In this document: positions 7,289 to 13,842 of the stretch, piece by piece | Layout: each line of letters starts with the position of its first letter | Position numbering within the stretch: position 1 is the first letter of the stretch | Source: Treponema sp. | Lineage (GTDB): Bacteria; Spirochaetota; Spirochaetia; Treponematales; Breznakiellaceae | DNA: 14,089 bases | Direction of reading: 5' to 3' | NCBI GenBank assembly: GCA_031283905.1 | Contig: JAITAW010000232.1 | Span: 1-14,089 of the forward strand | Notes under the pieces: generated by a model | What the model was told of the DNA's origin: nothing | Databases searched by the model: none | Seen by the model: the letters and a program-made list of their open reading frames with translations, nothing else | Made by a program: the position numbers and the translations under genes

Positions 7289-7452
7289 AAGGAGGCAATA
7301 GAGTATCTTAAACGGGTGGGAAAACCGAAACACGCACTCAGTGACGGGCATCTCTGACTAAAGACGATATGGATAAGGCTTATGAAACCGTATATTCTGT
7401 TGCGAGGATTTTTTATTACTACTCCCCTGTGTTTCGCAGGGCATACATATGA
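7289..7452 (+). pseudogene. Possible frameshifted gene remnant, unknown function
   Basis: Two adjacent frames read like ordinary protein, unlike the surrounding DNA. The first is KEAIEYLKRVGKPKHALSDG (7289-7348) followed by HL and TGA at 7355-7357. Overlapping its end in another frame is LTKDDMDKAYETVYSVARIF then YYYSPVFRRAYI, stop 7450-7452. Joined by a one- or two-base shift near 7353 they would give a continuous basic, helical peptide of about 55 residues. I do not recognise the family. A strong AAGGAGG at 7289-7295 has no start codon at a useful distance. This may be the end of a decayed gene or chance. Confidence 0.25.
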
Positions 7453-7700
7453 TTATACTCACATCCCTTGGTTTATGTATTCTCTGACTCATCCTTCAAT
7501 TGTACTCATACTCAGAACCGGAACAGGCTCCAGAGTATCTAATTAAACCCTCAGACATTAATTCAAAAATTTCACCTCCCATCTATCATATGCTTCGAGA
7601 CTAAATAGAAGCCACCTAAACACCATTGAACCTGTTGTTCGTTAATCGGAGGTTCGCTGCAACTAGAATATTTGATCGTACGACTGCGCAAAGCCGCAGG
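7453..7700. other. AT-rich gap downstream of cysK
   Basis: This lies beyond the 3' end of cysK, which is read leftward. No T-rich terminator is evident. A CTGCG/CGCAG mini-hairpin follows the cysK stop on the minus strand. The only candidate gene is a 20-codon minus-strand frame at 7496-7558 (MSEGLIRYSGACSGSEYEYN). A GGGAGGTGA ribosome-site-like sequence lies 16 nt upstream of it, too far for a normal start. Confidence 0.35.
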
Positions 7701-8621
7701 TTATTCTTCCCAAAGCCATGTCGAGAGGTATCGCTCACCGGTGTCGGGCAATACCGCAACAATAACTTTTCCTTTGTTTTCAGGACGCTTTGAAACGGTA
7801 AGCGCCGCTTCAAGCGCTGCGCCTGAAGATATGCCGACTAAGATGCCTTCTTTTTTTGCGAGAAGGCGGGCGGCGGCACCGGATTTCACCTCATCGGTTT
7901 TGTAGATTTCGTCTATGATTGAGGGATCATAGACTTGGGGCTGGAAACCGGCGCCAATGCCTTGAATTTTGTGGGCGCCGGGCTGACCGCCGGAAAGTAC
8001 GGGCGAAGCCGCGGGTTCAACGGCGATGACCTTAACGGAAGACTTTTTGGATTTAAGATATTTACCCGCGCCAGTGACGGTTCCGCCGGTTCCAACGCCG
8101 CCGATGAGAATGTCGATTTTGCCCTCGGTATCGGTCCAAATTTCGGGACCGGTTGTTGTTTCATGGATGGCAGGGTTCGCCGGATTGTTGAATTGCTGGG
8201 GAATGAATGAATTCGGTATGGACGCGGCGAGCTCTTCGGCTTTGGCGATAGCGCCTTTCATACCTTTTGCGCCTTCGGTAAGCTCAAGCTCGGCGCCAAG
8301 CGCCTTGAGGAGTTTTCGACGCTCAATGCTCATAGTCTCCGGCATGGTGAGAATAAGCCTGTAGCCTTTTACCGCCGCGACAAACGCAAGCCCGATGCCG
8401 GTATTGCCGCTCGTTGGTTCAATAAGTACTGTTCCGGGTTTTATCTTTCCTTCTTTTTCGCCCGCTTCAATCAACGCAAGGGCTATACGATCTTTCACAC
8501 TGGAAAGAGGGTTAAAGTATTCAAGTTTTACATAAACTTCCGCTTCTCCTTCGTTGATCTTGCCTATCTTAACGATAGGGGTATTGCCGATTAAATCGGT
8601 GATTTTTTCTACACGTGCCAT
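7701..8621 (-). CDS. cysK: Cysteine synthase (O-acetylserine sulfhydrylase)
   Basis: This PLP enzyme makes cysteine from O-acetylserine and sulfide. The 306-residue protein is the usual CysK length and complete. SSVKDR at residues 40-45 supplies the PLP lysine (Lys43). PTSGNTGIGLAF at 69-80 is the substrate-binding loop. GGVGTGGTVTGAGKYL near 174-189 is the phosphate-binding glycine loop. GISSGAALEA and PDTGERYLST near the C-terminus complete the fold II signature. The PQQFNNPANPAIHETTTGPE segment is typical of CysK rather than cystathionine beta-synthase. The ATG is preceded by AAGGAGG 5 nt upstream. It stands alone without cysE nearby. A strong promoter and a perfect palindrome lie directly upstream, suggesting its own regulation. 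Confidence 0.96.
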   Translation of the reverse strand: MARVEKITDLIGNTPIVKIGKINEGEAEVYVKLEYFNPLSSVKDRIALALIEAGEKEGKIKPGTVLIEPTSGNTGIGLAFVAAVKGYRLILTMPETMSIERRKLLKALGAELELTEGAKGMKGAIAKAEELAASIPNSFIPQQFNNPANPAIHETTTGPEIWTDTEGKIDILIGGVGTGGTVTGAGKYLKSKKSSVKVIAVEPAASPVLSGGQPGAHKIQGIGAGFQPQVYDPSIIDEIYKTDEVKSGAAARLLAKKEGILVGISSGAALEAALTVSKRPENKGKVIVAVLPDTGERYLSTWLWEE

Positions 8622-8642
8622 AATGGCCTCCTTATCAGATTG

Positions 8643-8668
8643 TGTAGATAATATTCATATTATCTACA
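8643..8668. promoter_or_regulatory. Perfect 26-bp palindrome in the cysK leader: candidate operator or mRNA hairpin
   Basis: The arms TGTAGATAATAT (8643-8654) and ATATTATCTACA (8657-8668) are exact reverse complements around 2 bp. The palindrome begins about 6 bp after the predicted cysK start site and ends about 14 bp before the ribosome site. Long AT-rich dyads in this position commonly bind dimeric repressors; the same sequence would also fold as a 5' mRNA stem. I cannot name the regulator. Confidence 0.75.
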
Positions 8669-8680
8669 TGAATTTAGTAT

Positions 8681-8709
8681 ACTATAACAATGCGGTGAAA
8701 AATTGTCAA
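8681..8709 (-). promoter_or_regulatory. Sigma-70 promoter of cysK
   Basis: Read on the minus strand, the -35 is TTGACA (8709-8704), the spacer is 17 bp and the -10 is TATAGT (8686-8681). A TGT directly before the -10 makes it an extended -10. The predicted start is near 8674, giving a leader of about 53 nt that contains the palindrome. Confidence 0.85.
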
Positions 8710-8710
8710 T

Positions 8711-8797
8711 ATGGTTTCAAGCAAAAAAAGAAGAATAACCACGAAAAAAACAAAAGCCTCGCGAAAGAAAAACGCCAATCCGCCAAACGCCGCTTAA
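8711..8797 (+). CDS. Possible 28-residue very basic small protein
   Basis: ATG at 8711 opens 28 codons rich in Lys, Arg, Ser and Ala (MVSSKKRRITTKKTKASRKK onward), ending in TAA at 8795-8797. The composition resembles Lys-rich nucleoid or histone-like tails, but there is no Shine-Dalgarno sequence and the start lies beside the divergent cysK -35 box. It may be a chance frame in an A-rich segment, or an out-of-register remnant. Nothing else convincing lies between it and 8993 apart from small palindromes (TCAAAC/GTTTGA at 8871-8886 and CTACTAGTAG at 8899-8908). Confidence 0.2.
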   Translation: MVSSKKRRITTKKTKASRKKNANPPNAA

Positions 8798-8992
8798 AAG
8801 CGCAGATTTCGGTGCATGACTCGCGGAGCTTGTTCTGTATTATTCCATCCTCCTCCCCTGTTACATATAGTCAAACGCGGGTTTGAAAGTTATTCCTGCT
8901 ACTAGTAGTACATTCTTATCGTGGAGATACTTTGACAACAAAATTTAAGTAATTGGGCGTTCTGATGAGTCGAAATTATCGCTACCGGAAAA

Positions 8993-9181
8993 ATGGATCG
9001 GGTTAAGGCGGTTAAGGCGGTAAAAAATTTTGTTACAGAAGCGGTAGAGAATATGAACGCTAAAGTAAAGGCATCATCGAACATAGCGGAAAGAAATATC
9101 GTGAATGATCCGGCCGCCAACGCAGCCTACACGGTAAACGAACAAGCGGCCAAAGACTGGTTTGTGAGGAATATTCCGTAG
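8993..9181 (+). CDS. Small hypothetical protein, possibly a gene fragment
   Basis: This 62-residue frame begins MDRVKAVKAVKNFVTEAVEN and ends AAKDWFVRNIP. It is mostly helical with charged and alanine-rich content. A 9-bp tandem repeat (GGTTAAGGC twice, around 9000-9018) encodes the VKAVKA stretch. GGAAAA before the ATG is a weak ribosome site, and the frame is open a little further upstream to two stops. The DNA just after its stop can be read in another frame as TYFKEVYPYDNGAIHTKTC, so it may be the end of a longer, frameshifted gene. I do not recognise the family. It precedes the damaged tetR-like gene on the same strand. Confidence 0.35.
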   Translation: MDRVKAVKAVKNFVTEAVENMNAKVKASSNIAERNIVNDPAANAAYTVNEQAAKDWFVRNIP

Positions 9182-9234
9182 ACATATTTCAAAGAAGTTT
9201 ATCCGTATGACAATGGGGCTATACATACGAAAAC

Positions 9235-9798
9235 ATGTTCAAAATTCAAAGCAAATCATCTATACGGAACAGCCTATACCCGGACGCAACTACCAGCCGG
9301 TTTCCTTCGGCGGAAGCGGAAAAATTGGAGGTGAAACCTCCGTCACTATATAATTACATTACCGGCCTTGATGACGCGCGGCGACAATTGGCGCACTTTG
9401 CTCTTGAAAAACTCGAAACCGCGTTGCGGGATACGGCGCTGGGCTATACCCGTACAGACGCCTTGAGAAAAATCGCCTATGCATATCGTCATTTTGCGCA
9501 ATGTCGCCCTGAATTGTACAAAGCGTTTATCGTCTGTCCGTCTTTCGATGACGCCGGTATCGGGGAAGCGAAACAGGCGGTGGCCCGCACGTTTTATCAG
9601 GTGCTTGAACCGTATCAATTAGACCATGAAATGAAGATACATTTTACCCGTTGTTTCAGAAGCGCACTGCATGGGTTTGTCAGTCTGGAAAGCACGGGGT
9701 TTTTCAAAAACGGCGTTGATGCGGAAAAAAGTTTTGAAACCCTCATCGAGACCAGTCTTGCACCGCTCGTTCAAAGAAGAGGGAGGGGAAAGAAATGA
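9235..9798 (+). pseudogene. TetR/AcrR-family transcriptional regulator with damaged N-terminal HTH
   Basis: Residues from about 27 on read EAEKLEVKPPSLYNYITGLD, which is the second half of a TetR helix-turn-helix (recognition helix with SLYNYI). A normal all-helical ligand-binding domain follows, including ALRKIAYAYRHFAQCRPELY. TetR proteins need about 20 more conserved residues before this point (helix 1 and the start of helix 2). Here they are replaced by MFKIQSKSSIRNSLYPDATT and SRFPS, which does not fit the family. The gene has therefore probably lost its 5' end through rearrangement and is unlikely to bind DNA normally. No good ribosome site precedes the ATG. Its TGA overlaps the next ATG (ATGA at 9795-9798), so it was once translationally coupled to the hydrolase gene and probably repressed the operon. 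Confidence 0.75.
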
Positions 9799-10384
9799 AA
9801 ATCGCTCCCGGTATTTTCAGACTGGAACACTCGCGGTTCAGTCATATTTACTATCTTTACGATGAAGAAATCCTCATTGGTACCGGACTGCCCTTTCGCG
9901 CCGGGTCAATACTGAAAGAACTGACAGCGCTGGGTGGAAAAATTAAAAACATATTGCTCACCCACCACGATGTGGATCACATGGGAAATGTCCGCCTCAT
10001 AGAAGAAGCTACCGGAGCCGCCGTCTGAATAGGCATTGAAGACGCTCCTTTTCTATTGGGCAGGAAACGTATCATTGAAGCGCTTTTGCGTGCTGACCCG
10101 CCCAGTGGATACACCGCCTTTCCGGCAGGAACGCAAAGCCGCATCGGAAATGTTGATAGTATCCCCGCCCCCGGACACACGCGGGGGCATCATATTTTCC
10201 GTTACAAAAACTTTTTATTTTCAGGCGATCTTTTCCGCGAAAAAACAAACACATTATCGGAATGTCAAAGACGATGAATTGGGACAATGAAATAGCGCGG
10301 CGTTCCATTGGTCTATTGGCCGCGCTTGACTTTGAAATTGCCTGTCCCGGTCACGGCGATCCGGTGGAAAGGAGTACAATAATT
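9795..10384 (+). pseudogene. MBL-fold metallohydrolase, interrupted by a TGA and a frameshift
   Basis: The frame from the ATG at 9795 encodes MKIAPGIFRLEHSRFSHIYY and the metal-binding motif LTHHDVDHMGN. It is then broken by TGA at 10026-10028, where relatives usually have an aromatic residue (VW or VY). The same frame continues with IGIEDAPFLLGRKRIIEALL and the second metal motif PAPGHTRGHHIFRYKN, then FLFSGDLFRE. It runs off at about 10250. The rest, MNWDNEIARRSIGLLAALDF with CPGHGDPVE, is in another frame, as expected from a one-base deletion. The frame then reads into the transporter gene without a stop. The family is the broad glyoxalase-II-like MBL group; the substrate is unknown. Two independent lesions make a functional product unlikely. 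Confidence 0.85.
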
Positions 10385-11712
10385 ATGAGCAGCGTCTCAA
10401 TACATCCTGCCGAAAAATTCGAGATGATGACTACTGCCCCGGTGGAGCGGCGCGTGGTGAAGCAAGCCATTCCGGCAATTATCATGCGGATACCTATTTT
10501 GTCAGTTCCCTCGGCACGAGCGCCATTGCCGCGGTGGGAGTGAGTTTTTCCCTGATGGCGATTATTCAGGCGGTGGGGTTCTTTTTCGGACACGGCTCGG
10601 GCAATTTTATCTCCCGCGCGTTAGGAGCGCAAAACGCGGCGAACGCTGAGAAGATGGCCGCCACCGGTTTTTTCTCGGCGTTTATTGCGGGTGTGGCGAT
10701 TGCCGTTTCCGGCATGGTTTTTCTATCTCCCCTTGCCCGGCTGTTCGGGTCTACCGGCACGATTTTACCATACGCCCATGATTACCTGCGTTTTATCCTG
10801 ATTGGCGCGCCGTTTATGGTTTCAAGTTTCATGCTGAATAACCTTTTGCGCTATCAGGGAAGCGCCTCTTTAGGCATGATTGGTATGGTATCGGGCGCGG
10901 TGATAAACATCGGCCTTGATCCGCTGTTTATTTTTGTGTTTCACCTCGGCGTCAAGGGCGTTTCACTTGCCACGATGATAAGTCAAACCGCAAGCTGCGT
11001 TCTGCTTTTTATTGTGGGCTGTACCAGAGAAGGCAATGTGCGAATTTTTCCGCGCAACTTCTCGCCCTCCCTCACAAAATATAAAGAAATGTTTCGCGGC
11101 GGAAGCCCTTCACTTCTGCGGCAAGCCGCCGCAAGCCTTGCGATGGTTCTGCTCAACCGCGTGGCGGGCGCTTCCGGAAACGCGGTTATCGCGGCCATCT
11201 CCATTGTAAACCGTGTTTTTCTTTTGTCAGGTTCGGCCATCATCGGTTTTGGGCAAGGCTTCCAGCCGGTATGCGGGTTTAATTACGGCGCGAAACGCTA
11301 CGACAGGGTAAAAAAAGCATTCTGGTTTTGCATCCGTATTTCAACCGTACTGCTGATTATTCTTGCGGCGGTGTGTTTCATATTCGCGCCAGATATTATC
11401 GCTTTTTTTCGCAAGGACGACCCGCAGGTTATCAGCGTGGGAACGCTGGCGCTTCGGGCGCAGTGTTTCAGTTTTCCACTGCTTGGCTGGATACTTTTGG
11501 TTAGCTTCATGCTCCAAATGACGGGAAAAGGCATTCCCGCAAGCGTTCTGGCCTTCTCACGGCAGGGGCTGTTTCTTATTCCTCTGCTTTTTCTCCTTGT
11601 TCCCCCTCTTGGCGTTTTGGGAATACAAATATGCACCCCCATCACCGATTTCTTCACCTTTCTCTTGTCCTTTCCTCTGGGGATACGGACACTGCGCAAA
11701 GATTCAGCATGA
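10385..11712 (+). pseudogene. MATE-family multidrug efflux transporter, frameshifted near the N-terminus
   Basis: ATG at 10385, with GGAAAGGAG upstream (10367-10375), starts MSSVSIHPAEKFEMMTTAPV then ERRVVKQAIPAII, the usual MATE N-terminus. The frame shifts near 10484. The continuation ADTYFVSSLGTSAIAAVGVS and all later helices are in another frame from 10486, reading on to TGA at 11710-11712. About ten residues of the first membrane helix (expected between PAII and ADTYF) are missing, so a small deletion caused the shift. The downstream frame is long and intact, with typical MATE features: FGHGSGNFISRALGAQN, LNNLLRYQG, GFGQGFQPVCGFNYGA. A shortened protein could start at GTG 10534 (392 residues) but would lack the first helix and a good ribosome site. 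Intact, it would export drugs or cations by ion antiport. It is the last gene of the tetR-MBL-MATE operon. Confidence 0.85.
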
Positions 11713-11739
11713 CGGCGGAGAAGCATATACTGGCCTGTT

Positions 11740-11848
11740 GAGACTGTCGTAAAAGTCTAATTTTTTAGAAAGCTTCTTTTCTAATTCGTTATATTACGAT
11801 GAATTAAAATGATTAGAAATCTCAAAAATTGACTTTTCCGACAGCCTC
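11740..11848. mobile_element. 109-bp MITE-like element with terminal inverted repeats and GTT duplication
   Basis: The left end GAGACTGTCGTAAAAGTC (from 11740) is matched by the right end, whose reverse complement begins GAGGCTGTCGGAAAAGTC (from 11848). Two mismatches occur in the first 18 bp and the similarity continues into the T-rich part. The interior is AT-rich, also partly self-complementary, and has no gene. GTT stands directly outside both ends (11737-11739 and 11849-11851), a likely 3-bp target duplication. This looks like a non-autonomous element mobilised by an IS (perhaps IS5-like; not proven). It sits 27 bp after the MATE stop and could also fold as a 3' hairpin. Confidence 0.75.
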
Positions 11849-11944
11849 GTTAGGCGAAGTGCGCCCATACTCCATTTTTACACGATATTGTAATTATCAA
11901 AGATTGAGCAAAAATTACCCGCCGCCGATACCACCGATACCTAC

Positions 11945-11974
11945 TTGACATATCGAAAAAAGTAAATTTATAAT
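11945..11974 (+). promoter_or_regulatory. Near-consensus sigma-70 promoter of the methyltransferase fragment
   Basis: TTGACA (11945-11950), an 18-bp spacer and TATAAT (11969-11974) are followed by TTAGGAG (11977-11983) and the ATG at 11992. Both hexamers match consensus exactly. The predicted start is near 11981, which would cut into the ribosome site, so the leader is very short or the start lies a little further upstream. Confidence 0.8.
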
Positions 11975-11991
11975 GGTTAGGAGTGTTAGAA

Positions 11992-12138
11992 ATGGCTGAA
12001 ATTGAAGGGCTTTATACCGCCGATTGCGTGGACTTTATGGCTTCTATGCCCGACAAGTGTGTTGATTTGGTTGTTACTTCTCCACCTTATGACAATTTAC
12101 GAGATTACAAAGGCTACTCTTTTGAATTTTGGAGGTGA
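11992..12138 (+). pseudogene. DNA methyltransferase (N4-cytosine/N6-adenine type), N-terminal fragment
   Basis: The ATG at 11992 begins 48 residues, MAEIEGLYTADCVDFMASMP then DKCVDLVVTSPPYDNLRDYK, and ends at a TGA (12136-12138). TSPPYD at residues 29-34 is the catalytic motif IV of amino-methylating DNA methyltransferases. DCVDFM upstream and the order (motif IV near the N-terminus) fit the beta-class, restriction-associated type. Intact relatives have roughly 250-350 residues. The frame ends at WRstop, just where IS-like sequence begins (GGAGGTGATCC from 12131), so the rest was removed or displaced by the insertion. The fragment keeps a strong promoter and ribosome site. No other methyltransferase motif is found downstream in the window. 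Confidence 0.8.
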
Positions 12139-12748
12139 TCCACAAAGTATGATGGCCCTCAAACGAAGCCGTAATTGATATAAAAGAAAACCATGTCAAA
12201 CGCCTTCCGGTGGTTAAACAGCTTCTTCGAAAAACAACAGGTTCTCCGAAATGCCTCCGTATCCGATGCCTCAGTCGGCAATTATTCCCTCCTATCTCTA
12301 CCGTGCGCTCTTTTCCCGTATCATGATTGTCTTCCGCGAAGGCTGCCGGAAAACTATCCCAATCATCCGCCGCTATCCGGGCAACAGTTTATCCCCATTC
12401 TTTTTATCCTCTTTCTCAATTTTTGGCGGTTTTCAAGTCCCGTTTCCCCCATACAGCGAACCTCCGGTTCAACGCTACAATCTCCCCACTTTCCCGGTGA
12501 TACGCGTATATAAGCCATACTTTGTTCTTCTTCCCCGCATACGTCCAAAACTCGCCTGTTTCAAGGCGGTCATAGCGGCTTTGTTTCGGTTTTATCCTGT
12601 ATTTTGTCGATGTAAGCGCTTTTAAGACCGCGGTAACGCTATTTCGAGTATTATCACGATGTCCCGTATGCCGACTCTCCTGACCGGCATGATTTTTATC
12701 ATGTTTTTAACCCGTGAAAGCGTTCCGTTGTAAGTGCGCTCATGTACT
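12131..12748 (-). mobile_element. Degenerate IS1-family insertion sequence with frameshifted transposase
   Basis: On the minus strand, conserved IS1 transposase blocks appear in the right order but in different frames. TYNGTLSRVKNMI and GIRDIVIILEI come first (about 12735-12635). Then VTAVLKALTSTKYRIKPKQS with GEFWTYAGKKNKVWLIYAYH and KRDLKTAKN (stop), LRKRIKRMGI, and finally DDWDSF, NNCRLRHRIRR, FSKKLFNHRKAFDM and FFYINYGFV ending at 12159-12161. At least three frameshifts separate them, and a further compensated pair lies in the RRHFGEPVVFSK stretch. Relatives usually have a catalytic Asp where ETGEFW has Gly and a Glu where VEIGGNN has Gly, so the active site also looks lost. The right end GGAGGTGATCC (12131) abuts the methyltransferase fragment. 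The 5' part (zinc-finger region) and second end are missing at the junction with the PLD gene near 12745. Confidence 0.85.
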
Positions 12749-13564
12749 TTTTTAAAAAGTTCTTTCGAAAAAAAATTTAGGGATATTTTAAATCAAACAA
12801 GGCATGGGGTATCAATTTTACTCGAATCTATTGACAATATAAATGATAAATCCATACATATTCTGACTAATTTATCGGAACGAAATATTGTTGACAATGT
12901 TACACAGCCGCAGGCTTTATTGAAAATGTATGATGCTTTTAGGAAAATAACTGTTTCAAGTTTTGATAAACTTCATGCAAAAATTTATATTGTTGATGAA
13001 TCGCTCGCTGTAATTACATCAGCAAATTTGACTTATGGCGGATTAAAATCGAATTTCGAATACGGAGTTTTGATAGATGACGCGGAATCAATAAAAAACA
13101 TTAAGCGCGATGTTTTAGATTACGCCTCTCTTGGACATATTTTCGATAAAACTTTTATCTTAAAAATATACGAAGAAAGTCAAAAAATAGAATCGGTTCA
13201 AGAAAAGCCGGAAAAAGAACGGAAAGACACTGAATTAAAATTGCTTATTGAACAGCAAAAAAAGATAGACTCTCTTTTTGTCAGCCGTTATGAAAACAAA
13301 GAAACCCGGCATAGTATTTTTGTAAAAACAATTATGTTTCTTTTACAAAAACATAAGCATTTGACTATTCTGGAACTATACGCTTTCGTAAAAGATATAC
13401 ATCCGGAAATGTGCGATGATTCCGTTGAATATCATAACGAAAAGCGTTGGAAAATTGAAGTTAGGCAAGCATTATTTTTCTGGAGACGAAAAGGGACAGT
13501 TCTTGGAAACGGTCCCATCCATCATCAGACATGGAGTTTAATAGATGACTACAAAGCAGTTTAG
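12734..13564 (+). CDS. Phospholipase D-fold nuclease-like protein with C-terminal winged-helix-like domain, possibly 5'-damaged
   Basis: The 276-residue frame holds one HKD motif, KLHAKIYIVDESLAVITSAN with LTYGGL. The catalytic residues are His81, Lys83 and Asp88, then Ser96 and Asn98, and NFEYGV supplies the usual acidic residue (Glu109). Proteins with a single HKD act as dimers, as in Nuc and the BfiI restriction enzyme. A charged linker (about 150-190) leads to LELYAFVKDIHPEMCDDSVE and KRWKIEVRQALFFWRRKG. I read this as the small winged-helix domain found in some restriction-type nucleases (from memory). The first codon is a GTG without a ribosome site in IS-derived DNA. Removing one T from T6 (12748-12753) would put ATG 12742 in frame as MYFLKSSFEK. 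A short gap after VSILLES also looks deleted. The gene is markedly AT-rich, so it is probably foreign. It likely formed a restriction-modification pair with the methyltransferase upstream. Confidence 0.7.
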   Translation: MRSCTFLKSSFEKKFRDILNQTRHGVSILLESIDNINDKSIHILTNLSERNIVDNVTQPQALLKMYDAFRKITVSSFDKLHAKIYIVDESLAVITSANLTYGGLKSNFEYGVLIDDAESIKNIKRDVLDYASLGHIFDKTFILKIYEESQKIESVQEKPEKERKDTELKLLIEQQKKIDSLFVSRYENKETRHSIFVKTIMFLLQKHKHLTILELYAFVKDIHPEMCDDSVEYHNEKRWKIEVRQALFFWRRKGTVLGNGPIHHQTWSLIDDYKAV

Positions 13565-13842
13565 GCTCATCGTTGACGCCGTGGAGGAGAACGCGGAGGA
13601 AGGGAAGCCGTGGCCGCACATTCAGGCAGCGGACAAGACCGCGCTGAAGGCCGCCTATGACGACTGGGCATCCCAAACGCGCGGCCGCGGAGATCCCGGC
13701 CCGCACCAGGATGGACGTGGAGGAGCGGGAGGCCGCCCTTAAGCGGACATCGCCGGTAGTCCGCGCTTTTTGCCAACGGTTCTTCTATGGAGCGCCGGAC
13801 ATCGTAACGGACGCGCAGCTTGTGGGCATGAGTATAGCATAA
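13545..13842 (+). pseudogene. Frameshifted and truncated Treponema-type hypothetical protein
   Basis: ATG 13545 overlaps the last 20 bp of the PLD gene and begins MTTKQFRLIVDAVEENAEEG then KPWPHIQAADKTALKAAYDD. Around 13665-13680 the meaningful frame shifts, and RTRMDVEEREAALKRTSPVV then RAFCQRFFYGAPDIVTDAQL VGMSI follow, ending at TAA 13840-13842. The pattern (W-x-HIP-like helix, later RAF...VTDxxxxGMGIP) resembles a family of about 200-250-residue hypothetical proteins that I recall as common in termite-gut treponemes. If so, the copy lacks its middle and its C-terminal domain. The function is unknown. The GC content jumps sharply at the border with the PLD gene, so the start codon inside that gene may be an accident of recombination. 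Confidence 0.5.

Noticed and set aside
6748..7290. 180-codon open frame on the plus strand
   Set aside because: It is Pro/Arg/Ser-rich and overlaps equally long frames on both strands. It has no ribosome site and no recognisable motif, as expected from GC-rich non-coding DNA.
8932..8960. TTGACA box upstream of the small gene at 8993
   Set aside because: No acceptable -10 sequence occurs 15-19 bp downstream.
8962..8975. Hammerhead-ribozyme-like core: CTGATGA followed by GAAA
   Set aside because: Only GTC separates the two core boxes, so there is no real stem II. No complementary flanks for stem III or stem I and no properly placed cleavage triplet were found.
12193..12625. Plus-strand frames of 106 and 124 codons
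   Set aside because: They are antisense to the IS1-family transposase, whose conserved blocks are clearly on the minus strand.
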